From: Emydura subglobosa
Taxonomy: Eukaryota > Chordata > Testudines > Chelidae
DNA length: 64,000 nt
Reading direction: 5' to 3'
NCBI GenBank assembly: GCA_007922225.1
Contig: ML679973.1
Location: 4,714,413 to 4,778,412, forward strand
In this document: positions 36,908 to 48,519 of the stretch, one piece after another
How the letters are laid out: each line of letters opens with the position of its first letter
Numbering within the stretch: position 1 is the first letter of the stretch
The notes under the pieces: model-generated
The model's input: only the letters and a program-made list of their open reading frames with translations
Databases searched by the model: none
What the model was told of the DNA's origin: nothing
Program-made: the position numbers and the translations under genes

Positions 36908-37322
36908 CGGTGGCTCTCAACCTTTCCAGACTACTGTACCCCTTTCAGGAGTCTGATTTGTATTGCGTACCCCCAACTTTCACCTCACTTAAAAACTACT
37001 TGCTTACAAAATCAGACACAGAAATACAAAAAAGTGTCACAGGCCACTAGTACTGAAAAATGGCTTCTTTTCTCATTTTTTACTACCTAATTACAAAATA
37101 AATCAACTGGAATATAAATATTGTACTTACATTTCAGTGTACGGTACTCAGAGCAGTATAAACAAAGTCAAAATCTGTATGAAATTGTAGTTTGTACTGA
37201 CTTCGCTTGTGCTTTTCCTGTAGCCTGTTGTAAAACTAGACAAATGCCTAGATAAGTTGATGTACCCCCCGGAAGACCTCTGCCTACCCCCAGGGACACA
37301 CACTCCTGGTTGAGAACCATTG
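36908..37322. mobile_element. hAT-type non-autonomous DNA transposon, copy 2
   Basis: A 415-bp relative of the element at 10,705-11,184, sharing long stretches such as CTGTACCCCTTTCAGGAGT and ATGAATATAAATATTGTACTT-like. Terminal repeats are CGGTGGCTCTCAACC and GGTTGAGAACCATTG. Flanking octamers ACCCACAG and ACGCAGAG agree at 6 of 8. It includes an internal segment (about 37,140-37,250) missing or decayed in copy 1. Confidence 0.85.
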
Positions 37323-40300
37323 ACGCAGAGCACACCACAGGCACCCTCCTTTGGAAGACAAAAGTGTGGCCTGCAGAGACCACGACCCTACAACGCTCCA
37401 TTGATGTGGAGAGCGCACACCCTACACCCAAGTCAGGCAGGGAAGGGTGTGTGACATGTAGCCCGCAGTAGGAAATGGCTAACCCCAGCTAGCTCATAGG
37501 ATGTGGAGGCATAAGGCGGCAGTAGTCCTCGACTGGAAGGACCAGAAAGTAATGGGAAGGCTCCTGCCATTAAGGTTCTGCACAGAGCTGAAGTGTGATA
37601 GCGCCTAGCACAATGGGACCCAACCTGGTTGTGACCTATAGATGCTATCACAATAAAAATGTTAACTAACAATAAATCTCCTCCTGGCCCTGGGACAGGG
37701 GTAACTGTACCGGACAGGAGCCTTATCTAGTCACAAGCTTGCACCAGGTTAAAATCCAATCTGAGTTAAACTGGTGCAACTGTGTTTAGACAAGGCCGTC
37801 ATCTTGTGTGACCCTACTCAAGGATGCGCTGTCGGCAGAGACACTTTGGGCTAGCACTGAAGGAAGCCATTTTGGGCACGAGCGTGGGGCAGGGCAGGGC
37901 TTGGAAAGTACTTTTACCGTGTTTGTCCTTGTCAAAGCCCACAAAGGTGTTGCAAACTTCATCCACTTGCTGACCATATGGTGATACAGAGCCTCATTAT
38001 GCTCCCGAAGGCCAGCCTCGTGCCGCTAACCACCTTTCAAAACGAGCACCAGCCCCTCACAACAAGATGAAGCACTGCATATTAGAGAAGGTAGTCTCCA
38101 CAGGATACAGTGGAGATCTCTGTAATTAAAGTTGTTAAGTAACTCGTTGCAACTCCCTATTTTGACATGATCATAAACCTCCCACAAAAATGTCTTCTTT
38201 TGAACGGCCATTTTCCTTGCTTGGTGCTCGATACCACTCCCGATGAAGTCAGTCTGGTCACTGATTTCAAGAGCAAGTTCCCGGCGGAAGGCAATTAAAA
38301 CAAAATTGAGTTGGTTGCATTCAGCCTTTTGATTTACAAACGTGAACAAAAATACCCTACCTTCTATGCTTCTATTCCATCCATTCCCTCAAGGTTTGCT
38401 CATGCAGTGCTTGGGAAGAGCTACCTCTAGAACAGCTTAGCTTTGAAGTTTCAGATTGAGGAAGGAATTCATCTTTATTCAGATCTAGAACGTCTACTGA
38501 ATTAGAAAGACTTTGGCAGTTAGTTCGGGAAGTTATGTGCATTTCAAAATGCCATTTGGAGCATAAGCAGCAGAAAGCATCCACAAGTACACACATGTTC
38601 AGGTAAGTGTGCAATTGGCCTTGATTTTTAAATGTCTATTAGCCAAGGGAGGCCCGTAAGCTAGCAAACTAGGGAAATTTCTCACAATTTAGTAAAATGA
38701 CTTGGAAATTAAATACAAAGTTGTATTAAGGCAATGTTAGGGCTGCCTAGTCAAAGACCGAGAGAGCCAGGAAATTTACAAGTTAAAATTTCCTACAGCA
38801 GCATTAACTTGGCTGCACAGTACATCTGCAGTATTTTTCTGTTCTCCTTTTACTTAAATGTAAAAGTCATGGTGTTTAATATATTAAATGACACAGGAAC
38901 AAAGAGAGAGAGCCAGGCATTAGCACTGTAGCCAAATTAATGTTGCAAGAACCTTAACTTCAGCATTTCCTGACTCGAGCCCCAGTCCAGAAATCAGATT
39001 CACAAGGACAGAATGGCCTGCCCACATGAATCCAATTGCAGGATTGGGGCCTTCTATTCTAAGTGCGCAGCCTTTATGTTACCTATGCTTTTTTGCACTT
39101 GGAGTTTGTGTCACGTTTTAGCTTTCACTCTGGCAGTGAACCTATATATTAAAATAAAAAAGTAAGGTTTTCACATGATATGGTGGGGATATACTTCTAT
39201 AGGAGGATTTATTAATTTGTTTTAAATAGATGATACACACATATGGGTGAATCATCTGAATATGTACTACCGTCCAAAACTGCAGCAGGGCTGTTTGCTT
39301 TGTAACAAACAGAAGCGTTTGCCAAGCAAAAAATTCTAGTTACAGCCCACAGCACGTGGAGCCACTAGTCTTTGTCCTGAAAAGCTCCTACAGGACTTGT
39401 TCTAGGGCCTCCACAAGCTACTAGTCGACAGCAGAGCTTCACTGGGACTCCTCCAGACACAAGGGTACAGCAGCCTTCCTCACATTTTTGGGAAATAGCC
39501 TGTACCTCTTAGTTTATACATCTGCTACACACTCCACATCCCTAATCTTTTGTGGGACCCACGGGGGGCCCACAACTCTCATGTCAAGGAACACCGGTGT
39601 TAGTCTTCACTATATTATATATGCTTTCAGGAGCAGTGACACTGTGAACGACGTTGGCATTTAAAGCATCTTGGCCTCGGAGTTCGCGTTGGTTGAAATG
39701 GACGGGGCAGTTCAACCTCAGAGCCATTGTTTCAGGCCCTCTGCAAACTGAGGCATACTAATCTGCACCGTTTATACTAAGGTCACGTTTCCAAGGTTCT
39801 CCCTGAAATCTCAACAGCTAGATTTGGGGGGAGGAGGGGTGAAATGAAAGCTGAGATCTGGAGAACAACTGAGAGATCTGTTTGTACCCCGAGGGGGTCT
39901 GCCCCACTCTTTAGGACCCTTTGTGCCACTTACACTTCAACTACCCAACGTGCATTTCTTGCAGGGGCTCCCCATACTTTGGGACCTGGAATTGCACACA
40001 GGCTTTGCAATGCCCTCAATAACCATGGAGGAAGGGGTAGGATTTGTTCCAAAGAGAAGTGTGAACTCCTTCTATTCATCTCAATGGGACAGCAAGCCTG
40101 AAGTGAAGGTAAGGAAATATTTCCAAAACATAGTATTACCTTGACAGTAGCACTGTCAGCCCTTCCCTCTTCTGTGGGAGCACTAAATACACAAGGCACC
40201 AGCAGTCACTAGCATTTTAACCACTGTTTTCATGCAAACATGCTCTGAGCACGGTCAGATGACATGGTGCTCAGAATGCCAGTGGCTATCTGGAACCCTG

Positions 40301-41749
40301 ACTGCACTCACCAGTGGTGGAGGTGAAAGCACAGTAGCAAAACACGGGAATTTAGCAGCAGTGTCCTAACTTCTGTTTATCTGCTTAGCTTTCATGCTCC
40401 TGGCCAGCAGCCATTGGCTGTTAGCTACCTCTCTATGTGGCTGAACGTGGGCTGGAAATCCTTCCAGAATTTTGACTTGCAACGAATTTTTATATAGGAG
40501 GTTTTCTGTAACTGTATTCACCATTTATTTTTAAGATTAACAAGTTAAATTATTATGTGACCAACATTAGTCCCAGCATTGCAGCCAGTTATATATGCAA
40601 ACCCCAAAAGGAGAAAAAAGCCAAGCCTGTTTAAAATCAAATTCTTAGGTTATGTACTCAGCAGCTATGAGGCAAGAATTACTAACCCGAGCAGCGGAAT
40701 AAAATTCTTCTCCCACTAATCAGAACTATTTCCCCAACTGATATTCTAAAACTATGTACAATTGTTAGTTCTGCCTCCCTAGACCAAGAAAGCCAATGCC
40801 CTGTCACTTGCACCTTCGTAAAATATGCAGCTAAAGAGTCTTTGGCACAAGAATGTTATTTTGAACCATTAAGTAACATTCTTAACAAGAAAACTGTCTT
40901 TTTTTTTAAGTGACCATTCAAATTTCACAATTGTTACAACAAACCAGCAAAAGTAATAACTTTGTCCTTCCTGGGGACACAATCACAACCAATATTGCTA
41001 AAAACTATAAGGAGCGTCCCCTGCAGCCCAACTGCTACAGGTCCGTTCTCTTGAAGCAGAAGGATTTCAGGTTTATCTCGATCACTGCAAGGTTGTAAGT
41101 CACCATGGTCTAAAGAACAGACAACTATGCAGATCTGTGTAGCTGTGAATTGTCATATTAGTCAGAGATCAAACCGACTTCTATGGAACTAGATCACATT
41201 ATACACACTGGGGCTGCTGAGCCATCATTTTTGCAGAATTAAAGCTTTTGCTATTTAAAAATGAAGACCAAGATTTTCAAAAATAAAATGCCAGGAGCCT
41301 AACGTCAAGGTCCATTTTTACAACCCAAGCATCCTCACTTCCAAGAACTTCAGGCGCCTACTTTGGAAGCGTTGGCCTAGGCATCCAACCCTCACCGATA
41401 GCAAACGCGGCAAGTGTGAATTTCGCCAGCGTGGCGTGGCCTTCCCAAGTCTGCAGGCAAGCCCCGATGTGCCTACGCTGCTGCTCAGAGCTTTGCCTGG
41501 AGTTTGCAAAGTTCCAGTCAAGCACACTGCTGTTATCCAGAACTCCGGGCGCAGCAGTGCCCAAGGAGGAGACTCCGGTCCGATTTATGCCGCCGCATGG
41601 GAAAGCTCTGCGCAGCGCAGAGGTGGAAGACCTCCAAAAGAGAGGCTTGGGCAACCCATGCAGCTTGAGGTGGGGGAGGAAGGTGAAGAGACGAAAAGTT
41701 CCTTCTGCCTCCCAGCAGCAAGAGGAGCCTGGAGCGCCCAAATAACTCG

Positions 41750-42560
41750 GGCACCCACCAGGCAGGAGCTGCCAGTGAAGTACCAGCGGGCGGGCGGCTA
41801 TGAAGGGCTTACAGGAGGCCGGTGACTGCTTCCCCCGCCCACCACCCAGGTGGAACAGCTGGAGCCAGGTGCCGGCCAGGGGGAGCCGAGGGATCCTCGG
41901 GACCAGCAGCGGCTGGGACGCAGCGCAGAGCCCTTCCCAGGCCGGCACCCCGCGGGAGAGGGACTCCGGGCAGCCAGTGCCCGGGCACCGCCCCCCCCGG
42001 CTCGGCTGAGCCCCCGCGGGGCAGCCCGGCAGGGATCGCGGGGCTGGACAGGCCCGGCGGGGCGGGGCGGGGCGGGGGCTGCCGGAGCGGGCAGGGGTAG
42101 CACGGAGGGGTGCAAGCCCCAGCCTCCCGGGGAGGGGATCGGGGGCCAGCCCGGGGCAGGCGGGGCGCGGTCGGAGTCCCCCGGGGCAGCCCCGACCCAA
42201 CGCGGCGGAGCCGGGCACAGCCCCGGGCCGGGCCGCCCGCACCCACCTCTAGCGGCGGCTCCATGCTGCTCCGTCCCGGCACCAGCCCCGCTCCCGTCGC
42301 TAGCGCCGCCGCCGCTTTCCGCTTCCTGTGCCCGCCGCCGCCCCGCCCCCTGCAGCCCGCCCCGCCGCAGGGACCAGCCCCGGCCCGCCCGCCCCCTCCA
42401 GGGAGCCCGGTCTGCTGGGGCCGCCCCACACCGGTCCCCTCCTGCTGCCCCCGCTGCAGGACCTGCTGCCCCCTCCACGACCCCCCACCTGCTGGGACTA
42501 TCCCTGGCTGCTCCCGCAGCCCCCACCGGGACCTGCCCTACTGCAAGCTCCTCTCAGGGG
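41750..42560. promoter_or_regulatory. VANGL1: CpG island and probable VANGL1 promoter
   Basis: The only strongly GC- and CpG-rich stretch of the window. It contains a run of GC boxes (GGGGCGGGGCGGGG) at 42,056-42,078, further GC boxes near 42,330-42,352, and two ETS-type GGAA cores in GGAAGCGGAAAG (minus strand, about 42,316-42,328). There is no TATA box. It lies 8.3 kb upstream of the VANGL1 start-codon exon in the correct orientation. The long Ala/Pro/Arg-rich open frames in all six frames here are a composition effect, and I do not call any of them a gene. A divergent noncoding transcript on the plus strand is possible. Confidence 0.85.
42247..42330 (-). other. VANGL1: Probable noncoding first exon of VANGL1
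   Basis: A good minus-strand donor, AGAG|GTGGGT, ends a putative exon at 42,247 just inside the CpG island, downstream of the ETS/GC-box cluster. The transcription start (about 42,300-42,330) is a guess. A minus-strand ATG at about 42,262-42,264 opens a short frame that would be an upstream ORF if transcribed. The link to the exon at 33,904 is inferred from gene structure, not seen. Confidence 0.5.
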
Positions 42561-43054
42561 CCCAGCCCCCTGCATCTCTAACTATGACCCCCCAGGACCC
42601 AGCTCCTACAAACATCCATATCCCGCACCTCACTCCCACCGCAAGGCTCTTTGGGATCAGCCCTTCCCACACTGGATCCTCCCCCCCTGAGCCCAGCCCC
42701 TTGCACCCCCACACTGCTGCATCCCCCCCTCTAGGACTCTTGCAGCCTTCACTCCTGCAGGACCAGCCCTCTCCCCCCAGGGCTGGATTAGTCACTAGGT
42801 ACACAAGTGCCTGTGCTCTGGGGTTAGAGTATCACCCTGTGCCGCCTGGAGCCCTCTGTCTACAGCATAAGGCAGTATGCTCCAGCCCAGGGGGCTGCAG
42901 AGAGAACCCCCGAGAGTGTCCACGGCTCTCCAAAGGATGCCAAGGAGCCAGTAGATGCTGCCTGGATGTGGAAGTGACAAGGACCAGAAATAGACCCTGC
43001 AGTTGCAGGGCAGGTCCCTTGCTCTCCTCCTCAAGTGTTTTCCTCCTAGTTTGA

Positions 43055-43265
43055 TGGACAGTCATTGTGGTCTAGTGGGTAGGGCATTAGACTGGGAGTC
43101 AGGAGACTTGGGTTGTGTTCCTGGCTCTGCTGCTGTCCTCCTGTGTGACCTTAGGCAAGTCACTTCACCTTTCTGTGCCTCAGTTTCTCCCCCTCCCCCC
43201 TCTTTTTCATCTGTCTTGTCTTATTTAGATTGTAAAGTTTTCAGGGGCAGAGAAAGCAACAGACT
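43055..43265 (+). mobile_element. MIR-type SINE with intact tRNA-like head
   Basis: Sense-strand SINE just upstream of the VANGL1 promoter. It has an A-box-like TGGTCTAGTGG, then GGGAGTCAGGAGACTTGGG, then the core TGTGTGACCTTAGGCAAGTC and TGTGCCTCAGTTTCTCC. The tail includes TTTAGATTGTAAAGTTTTCAG. It is the best preserved SINE of the window. It is not a tRNA gene: there is no clover-leaf. Confidence 0.9.
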
Positions 43266-43989
43266 CTAGATCTCCTAACTCCCTGTCCTGTGCTTTAACT
43301 TCTAGAAAAGGTTCTGTCCCTTAAAGGAAGCAGATATTTAAAATGTTTCTTTGTGTTATGTTGCCACATGGTAAGCAGGTTATTGTGTTGTTAGTTGGAG
43401 GATGGTGGGTTATGTGTTTTTTCCCTGCACACCCTTTTCCCCTCTCCCTTGAACAATGTCACAATTGTATTTGCAATATCTGTATATTTGATCTATGTGT
43501 CTTATGCCGGGTTACAATAGAACAAAATCACAAAGCTGATTAAGAATTAGATTAAACTTTCATTTCACTTGATTGGGTAGCATGTTATACCCACTTTGCA
43601 CTCGTGTATGAAAGGTATAAGGAGTGGAGTATCAAATTATTAACTCAATTTTGTATGATGTGTGGAAAACTTCTTAACTTTTCTGAGGGCAGTATACTGA
43701 GAATTGCATTCCAGACAGTTGCTCTGCCCCGGAATGACACTTTGTTGAAGGACGATCACAAAGTAATATGAGGCCACTGCCTGAATGACTCAACTACTGG
43801 CCCACTCCCATGGAACAATGATTTTTCTATGCTGGGATTTGCAAGTGGGGCAAGCTTAACAAAGGGGCAAGAGGGCTGGAGCTTCCCAGTTCAAGCACAT
43901 GGCACAGAGGAGAGACCCAGGTTAAGAGCTGGTTCTGCTCTGTGTGCGCCTGACCACCACCACTTGTAAGAAGAAAGAAAGCTGTGCTG

Positions 43990-46900
43990 GTTAAAAAAAA
44001 AACCAAACAACTGACCTGGTTTATAGGGGAAGTGAAGGCAGATACAACAAATGGAAGAAAGGGGGAGTTGATAGTGATGAATATAAATCAGAAATTAGGA
44101 ATTGTAGAAAATTGATAAGGGAAGCAAAGGGACACAAGGAGACCTCTATGGCCAGCAGAATTAAGAACAATAAGAAGGAGTTTTTAAAATATATTAGGAG
44201 CAAAAAGAATCCAGAGAATGATATTATTCCATTACTAGATGGAAATGGTAGAATTATCAATAATAATGCAGAAAAGACAGAAGTGTTCAATAAATATTTC
44301 TGTTCTGTATCTGAGGGGAAAAGAGGTGATATAGCCTCACCCTATGGTGATAACACTATTTCCAGTCACTAATGTCTCAAGGATTTTAAACAGAAGCTAC
44401 TAAAAGTTAGACATTTTTAAATCAGCAGGTCCAGATAGCTTGCATTCAAGAGTTTTAACAGAACTGGCTGAGGGGCTCACAGGACTGTTAATGTTGATTT
44501 TCAATAAGTTTTGGAGCACTGGGAAAGTTCCAGAATACTGGAAGAAAGCTAATGTTATGCCAATATTTAAAATGGGTAAACAGGATGACCCAGGTAATTA
44601 TAGGCCTGTCAGCCTTACATCAATTCTGGGTAAGATAATGGAGCAGCTGATAGAGGACTCGTTTAATAAAGAATTAGAGGAGGATAATGTAATTAATGCT
44701 AGTCAGCATGGGTTTATGGAAAATCGATCCTGTCAAACTAACTTGAATCATTTTTTGATTAGATTACATGTTTGGTTGATAAAAGTAATAGTGCTGACAT
44801 AATATACTTAGACTTCTGTAAGGTGTTTGTCTTGGTACCATATGACATTTTGATTAAAAAGCTAGTACAATCAAATGAACATGGCACACATTAAATGGAT
44901 TAAAAACTGGCTAACTGATTGGTCTTCATGTAATTACAAACGGGGAATTGTCATGGAGCGGGTCTGTTTTCAGTGGGGTTCCCCAGAGACTGGTTCTTGT
45001 CCCTATGCTATTTAACATTTTTATCAATGACTTGGAAGAAAACATAAAATCATCACTGATAAAATTTGCAGATGACACAAAAATTAGGGGAGCAGGAATG
45101 ATGAAGAGGACAAGTCACTGATTCAAACCAATCTGGATTGTTTTGGTAAAGTGGGCACAAGCAAATAATAAGTGTTTTAATACAGCTAAATGTAAATGTA
45201 TTCATGTAGGAACAAAGAATGTATGCCATACTTATAGGATAAGGGACTCTATCTTGGGAAGCAGTGAGTCTGAAAGAGATTTGTGGATCATGGTGGATAA
45301 TCAGCTGAACACGAGCTTCTAGTGCAATGCTGTGGCCAACGTGCTAATATGATCCTGTACTGTATAAACCGTGGAATCTTGAGTAGGAGAAGAGAGATTA
45401 GCATACCTCTGTATTTGGCACAAGTGCAGCAGCTGCTAGAATACTGTGTCCAGTTCTGAATCCTACAATTCAAGAAGGATGTTGATAAATTGGAGAGGGT
45501 TCAGAGCAGAGCCACAAGAATTATTAAACAATTAGAAAATGCCGTACCGTGATGGACTCTGTGACAGTCTATACCCCTATGTCCACCCTTTTGTAGGACT
45601 ATGATCAATTTTGTACAAAGTATGCCTTGTGAGGTATCATTTGAAAACTTGTAATTTGCTGATCCTTATTGTCCGAGTAAAATTGTATGTAAAGTTATAA
45701 GATTATACGATATGATATTACTAAGACATGTTCAAGTCTGTGGAAGAGGCACAAACCAGTTCCTCAGAGACAAAAGGGAAGCCGATGCCTCAGCCAGGTG
45801 TCAACACAATCAAAGGGACCATCACTTAATTAAGTGGCCAGGAAAGAAAGTGTGGGCAAAAATTTACATCTTGACAAAGAAACAGCTTGAGGTTCCCATC
45901 CACTCAGGCTTTCTGTCTCCTGAACCTCAGCTGATTCTCAAAGAGTTGGAGTTGATTCTCAAAGAGGAAAAACTAAAAGAGGAGAGAGCAGATGCTCCAA
46001 AATCATCTCTCTCTCTCTACTCATAGCATCAATACCTGAAGAACAAAGGAAGCAGACTGGGGAGAGATCCTGACTGAAAAGGATTCAGCCAGTAAGACAA
46101 TTAAAATATGTAGTGAGAGAGACTTTGGAATTAATTGCGTTTCACTTTTACTTTCTCATAACCAATTCTGACTTTTATGCCTCATTACTCAATCACGTAA
46201 ATCTATCTTCTGTAGTTAATACATTTGTTTTATTGTTTTATCTAAACCAGTGTGCTTAGACTGAAGTGTTTGGGGAACTCCATTTGGGATAACAGGATTT
46301 GTGCACATCATTTTCTATTAATAAAATGACAGACTTTGGATGAAACTTGTATTGTCCAGGAGAAAACTGGGCAGTATAAGATGCACATTTCTGGGGGTAA
46401 AGACTGGGATTGAGAATTTGCTGGTGTTGCTCCGCAGTGCAATTCAGGACTGGCTGGCTGTAGCACTCAGTGATATAACTGGAAGTAATTCACATGCTGG
46501 AGGTGGTATGTAAGCAGAGCAGGAGTGGTGGGTCTCACAGCAAAGCAGTGTAAAAGGCACCGCAGGTTGGAGAATTTGTTTATCAGTCCAGACTGTTCCC
46601 TATGTCATGTCATAGCCTCAAAGTGCTCAATCTATTTAGCTTAACAAAGTGAAGGTTAAGAGATGACTTGATTACAGTCTGTGTCTACATGGGGATCAAA
46701 TATTTAATAATGGGTTCTTTAGTCTAACAGAGAAAGGTATAACAATCCAACGGCTGGAAGCTGAAGATAGACAAACAGACTGGAAATGAGGTGTACATTT
46801 TTGACAGGGAGGGTAATTAGCCATTGGAACAATTTACGGAGGGTCATGGTGTGGATTCTTCAGCTCTGATGATTCTTAAAACAAGATTGGATGTTTTTCC

Positions 46901-47040
46901 AAAAGATCTGCTCTGGGAATTATTTGGGGGAAGTTCTATGGCCTGTGTTATAAAAGGTGGGGGGGGAGGAGGGGAGGAGGAGGGAGAGATCAGACTAGAT
47001 GATCACAGTGGTCCCTTCTGGCCTTGGAATCTCTGAAAGG
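43990..47040 (+). mobile_element. CR1-type LINE with recognisable reverse transcriptase, split by an insertion
   Basis: The plus-strand reverse transcriptase of the CR1 clade is visible over 44.1-45.1 kb: EVFNKYFCSVSEGK, then FWSTGKVPEYWKKANVMPIF, NYRPVSLTSILGKIMEQLIE, then NASQHGFMENRSCQTN. The FADD catalytic box is at 45,065-45,076. The final part (about 46,595-47,040) carries the CR1 3' end with GACTAGATGATCACAGTGGT followed by CCCTTCTGGCCTTGGAATC. Between 45,543 and about 46,595 an unrelated segment interrupts it. The 5' end is truncated, and several frameshifts and stops make it inactive. Confidence 0.88.
45543..46595. repeat. Unclassified insertion of about 1 kb inside the CR1 LINE
   Basis: CR1 homology stops near AATTAGAAAATGCCG (45,540) and resumes near ATAGCCTCAAAGTGCTCAAT (about 46,610). 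The intervening sequence begins TGTGACAGTCTATACCCC and includes GTGAGGTATCATTTGAAAAC, which I recall from reptile LTR-like repeats. A 104-codon open frame (45,712-46,026) shows no recognised domain. A solo LTR is possible, but I could not confirm termini or a target duplication. Confidence 0.55.
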
Positions 47041-47399
47041 ATTTACAGGAGAGAGAGGACAGGGAGGACTTCACCCAGCCTGACACACTGATGAATCATG
47101 GCCTTACAGAAGGAGTGAGCTCAGACTAGGGTAGTGTACATATAATGAGGTTTACCAACCCCATACAGAACACAGGCAGAAGACCGCCTTCCCAGCTCAC
47201 AGCCAGCCAAGTTGACCACACCCCAGCCTAGCTGCCAGAACCGCCAATCATGGAGACATGCACCCACAGCTGGGACCAATAAGAGAAACAAGCCCAGCTA
47301 CAAAGGAAGGAGCAGTGCTGTGCAGACGTACTCCAAAACTGACGTGTCAATAAGCATTTCTTAGTAAAAGTGTTTGAGAATAAGGGAAGGGAGTTTTGA

Positions 47400-47900
47400 A
47401 ACGTGCCTTTCCTTTTCCCTTTCCATTGTGACTATAATTTCAATGGTACGTCTATCTGTTTATCAGCAGCTTTTGGCGTGGTGGCCTTGAGATGTGCCCC
47501 CTCCACTTTGTCCCTGAGGCGAAGAGGACTAGGAAGGACATGTTCTGCAAGATATTGCATGCCAGTGCTGCATCGGATGGGCTGGTATGACCAGCAGCAT
47601 GGAGAAAGACAGAGCGGACAGGAAAAGGGCCCAGGGGTTCCAGCAGGACAAGGAGAGGGAAATGCATCAGCACATAAAGGGTCTTCTCAGGCAGCAAACC
47701 CAAATGCTGCAGACCCTGGCTGACCTACAGGCCCTGCAAATCCAGATTCTCCACCCTTTCGTTACTTGGCGAGCTCTGTGCTTGCTGTTCCCTACAGTGC
47801 TCAAGGCATCATGGACCACACCCTTACCCCTACCACTCCACACGAGGGGACAGCAAGGAAAACCACAGCTTCACGTATACTGACCTGAGAGAACTATGGC
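47400..47900 (+). pseudogene. Harbinger accessory (Myb/SANT-like) protein C-terminal remnant
   Basis: The plus-strand frame at 47,587-47,760 reads MEKDRADRKRAQGFQQDKER, then GLLRQQTQMLQTLADLQALQ. This coiled-coil-like end is typical of the Myb/SANT-like second protein of vertebrate PIF/Harbinger elements. A different frame downstream carries SFTYTDL before a stop. The DNA-binding N-terminal part is not recognisable. It faces the transposase remnant at 48.5-49.3 kb convergently. The identification is moderate and rests mainly on that neighbourhood. Confidence 0.5.
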
Positions 47901-48519
47901 TTGGCTACAGGTAGTCACAGCAGATGACATTTCTGTGGTCTAATAGACATAACTCTTTACTAATTTTTAGATTTCAGCCTGTTAATGTATGTTAACATTT
48001 TCTATAACGTTACCTGTGGGTGGGGTTGCCCGTTGATTTTCTGCGCTGTTCTTTCTCACTCAATGAAGTTCTGTTTTTGGAGAATGAAATCATATTTTAG
48101 TTCACACCACATACTTCAGAATGCAGAATGATAGTCAAAGCACACAGTGCTTGTAAATACACGCCAAGCACCGGAGCGTTTATAGGTTCAGGAAAACACC
48201 GTGTCCCATTTATAAACGGAGAGGAAGCACTACACAGCTCTTAGCAACATTCAAAACTCTAGGCCCATAAAAGACTCCAGCACAGAACACTACTTTGGCT
48301 GAAAAGTTAAAGTGCTCTTTCGACGCCTCGCTCAACCACATAGCTCCAGGTTGGGGGCTCTCGTAACAGCCTATGTGTCGGGTTATTCAAAGTCAACAGG
48401 CAGCTGCTCCACCTCTGCCCTCCACCCCAGCAGCAGCTTTTCCCCTTTGGTCTCACACACATAATGTAAGACACAACGGGCAACTATAATCCTGGGAAAA
48501 AATTTTCTAACTGAGATTC

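Larger units (their letters stand above)
33905..42246 (-). other. VANGL1: VANGL1 intron 1
   Basis: Inferred 8.3-kb first intron between the CpG-island exon and the start-codon exon. It contains MIR-type and hAT-type repeats (36.05 and 36.9 kb). The regions 33.9-36.0, 37.7-41.7 kb show no assignable coding. Two adjacent minus-strand open frames at 38,026-38,614 are discussed under findings. A vertebrate repeat-tail motif (GCGCCTAGCACAATGGGACC) is present near 37,600. Confidence 0.6.

Noticed and set aside
41358..43054. Very long Ala/Pro/Gly/Arg-rich open frames in all six frames (up to 314 codons)
   Set aside because: They coincide with the CpG island, occur on both strands at once, and show no domain. 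Stop codons are simply rare in GC-rich DNA.
43055..43130. tRNA gene
   Set aside because: The A-box-like start continues into a MIR-type SINE core, and there is no clover-leaf or anticodon arm.
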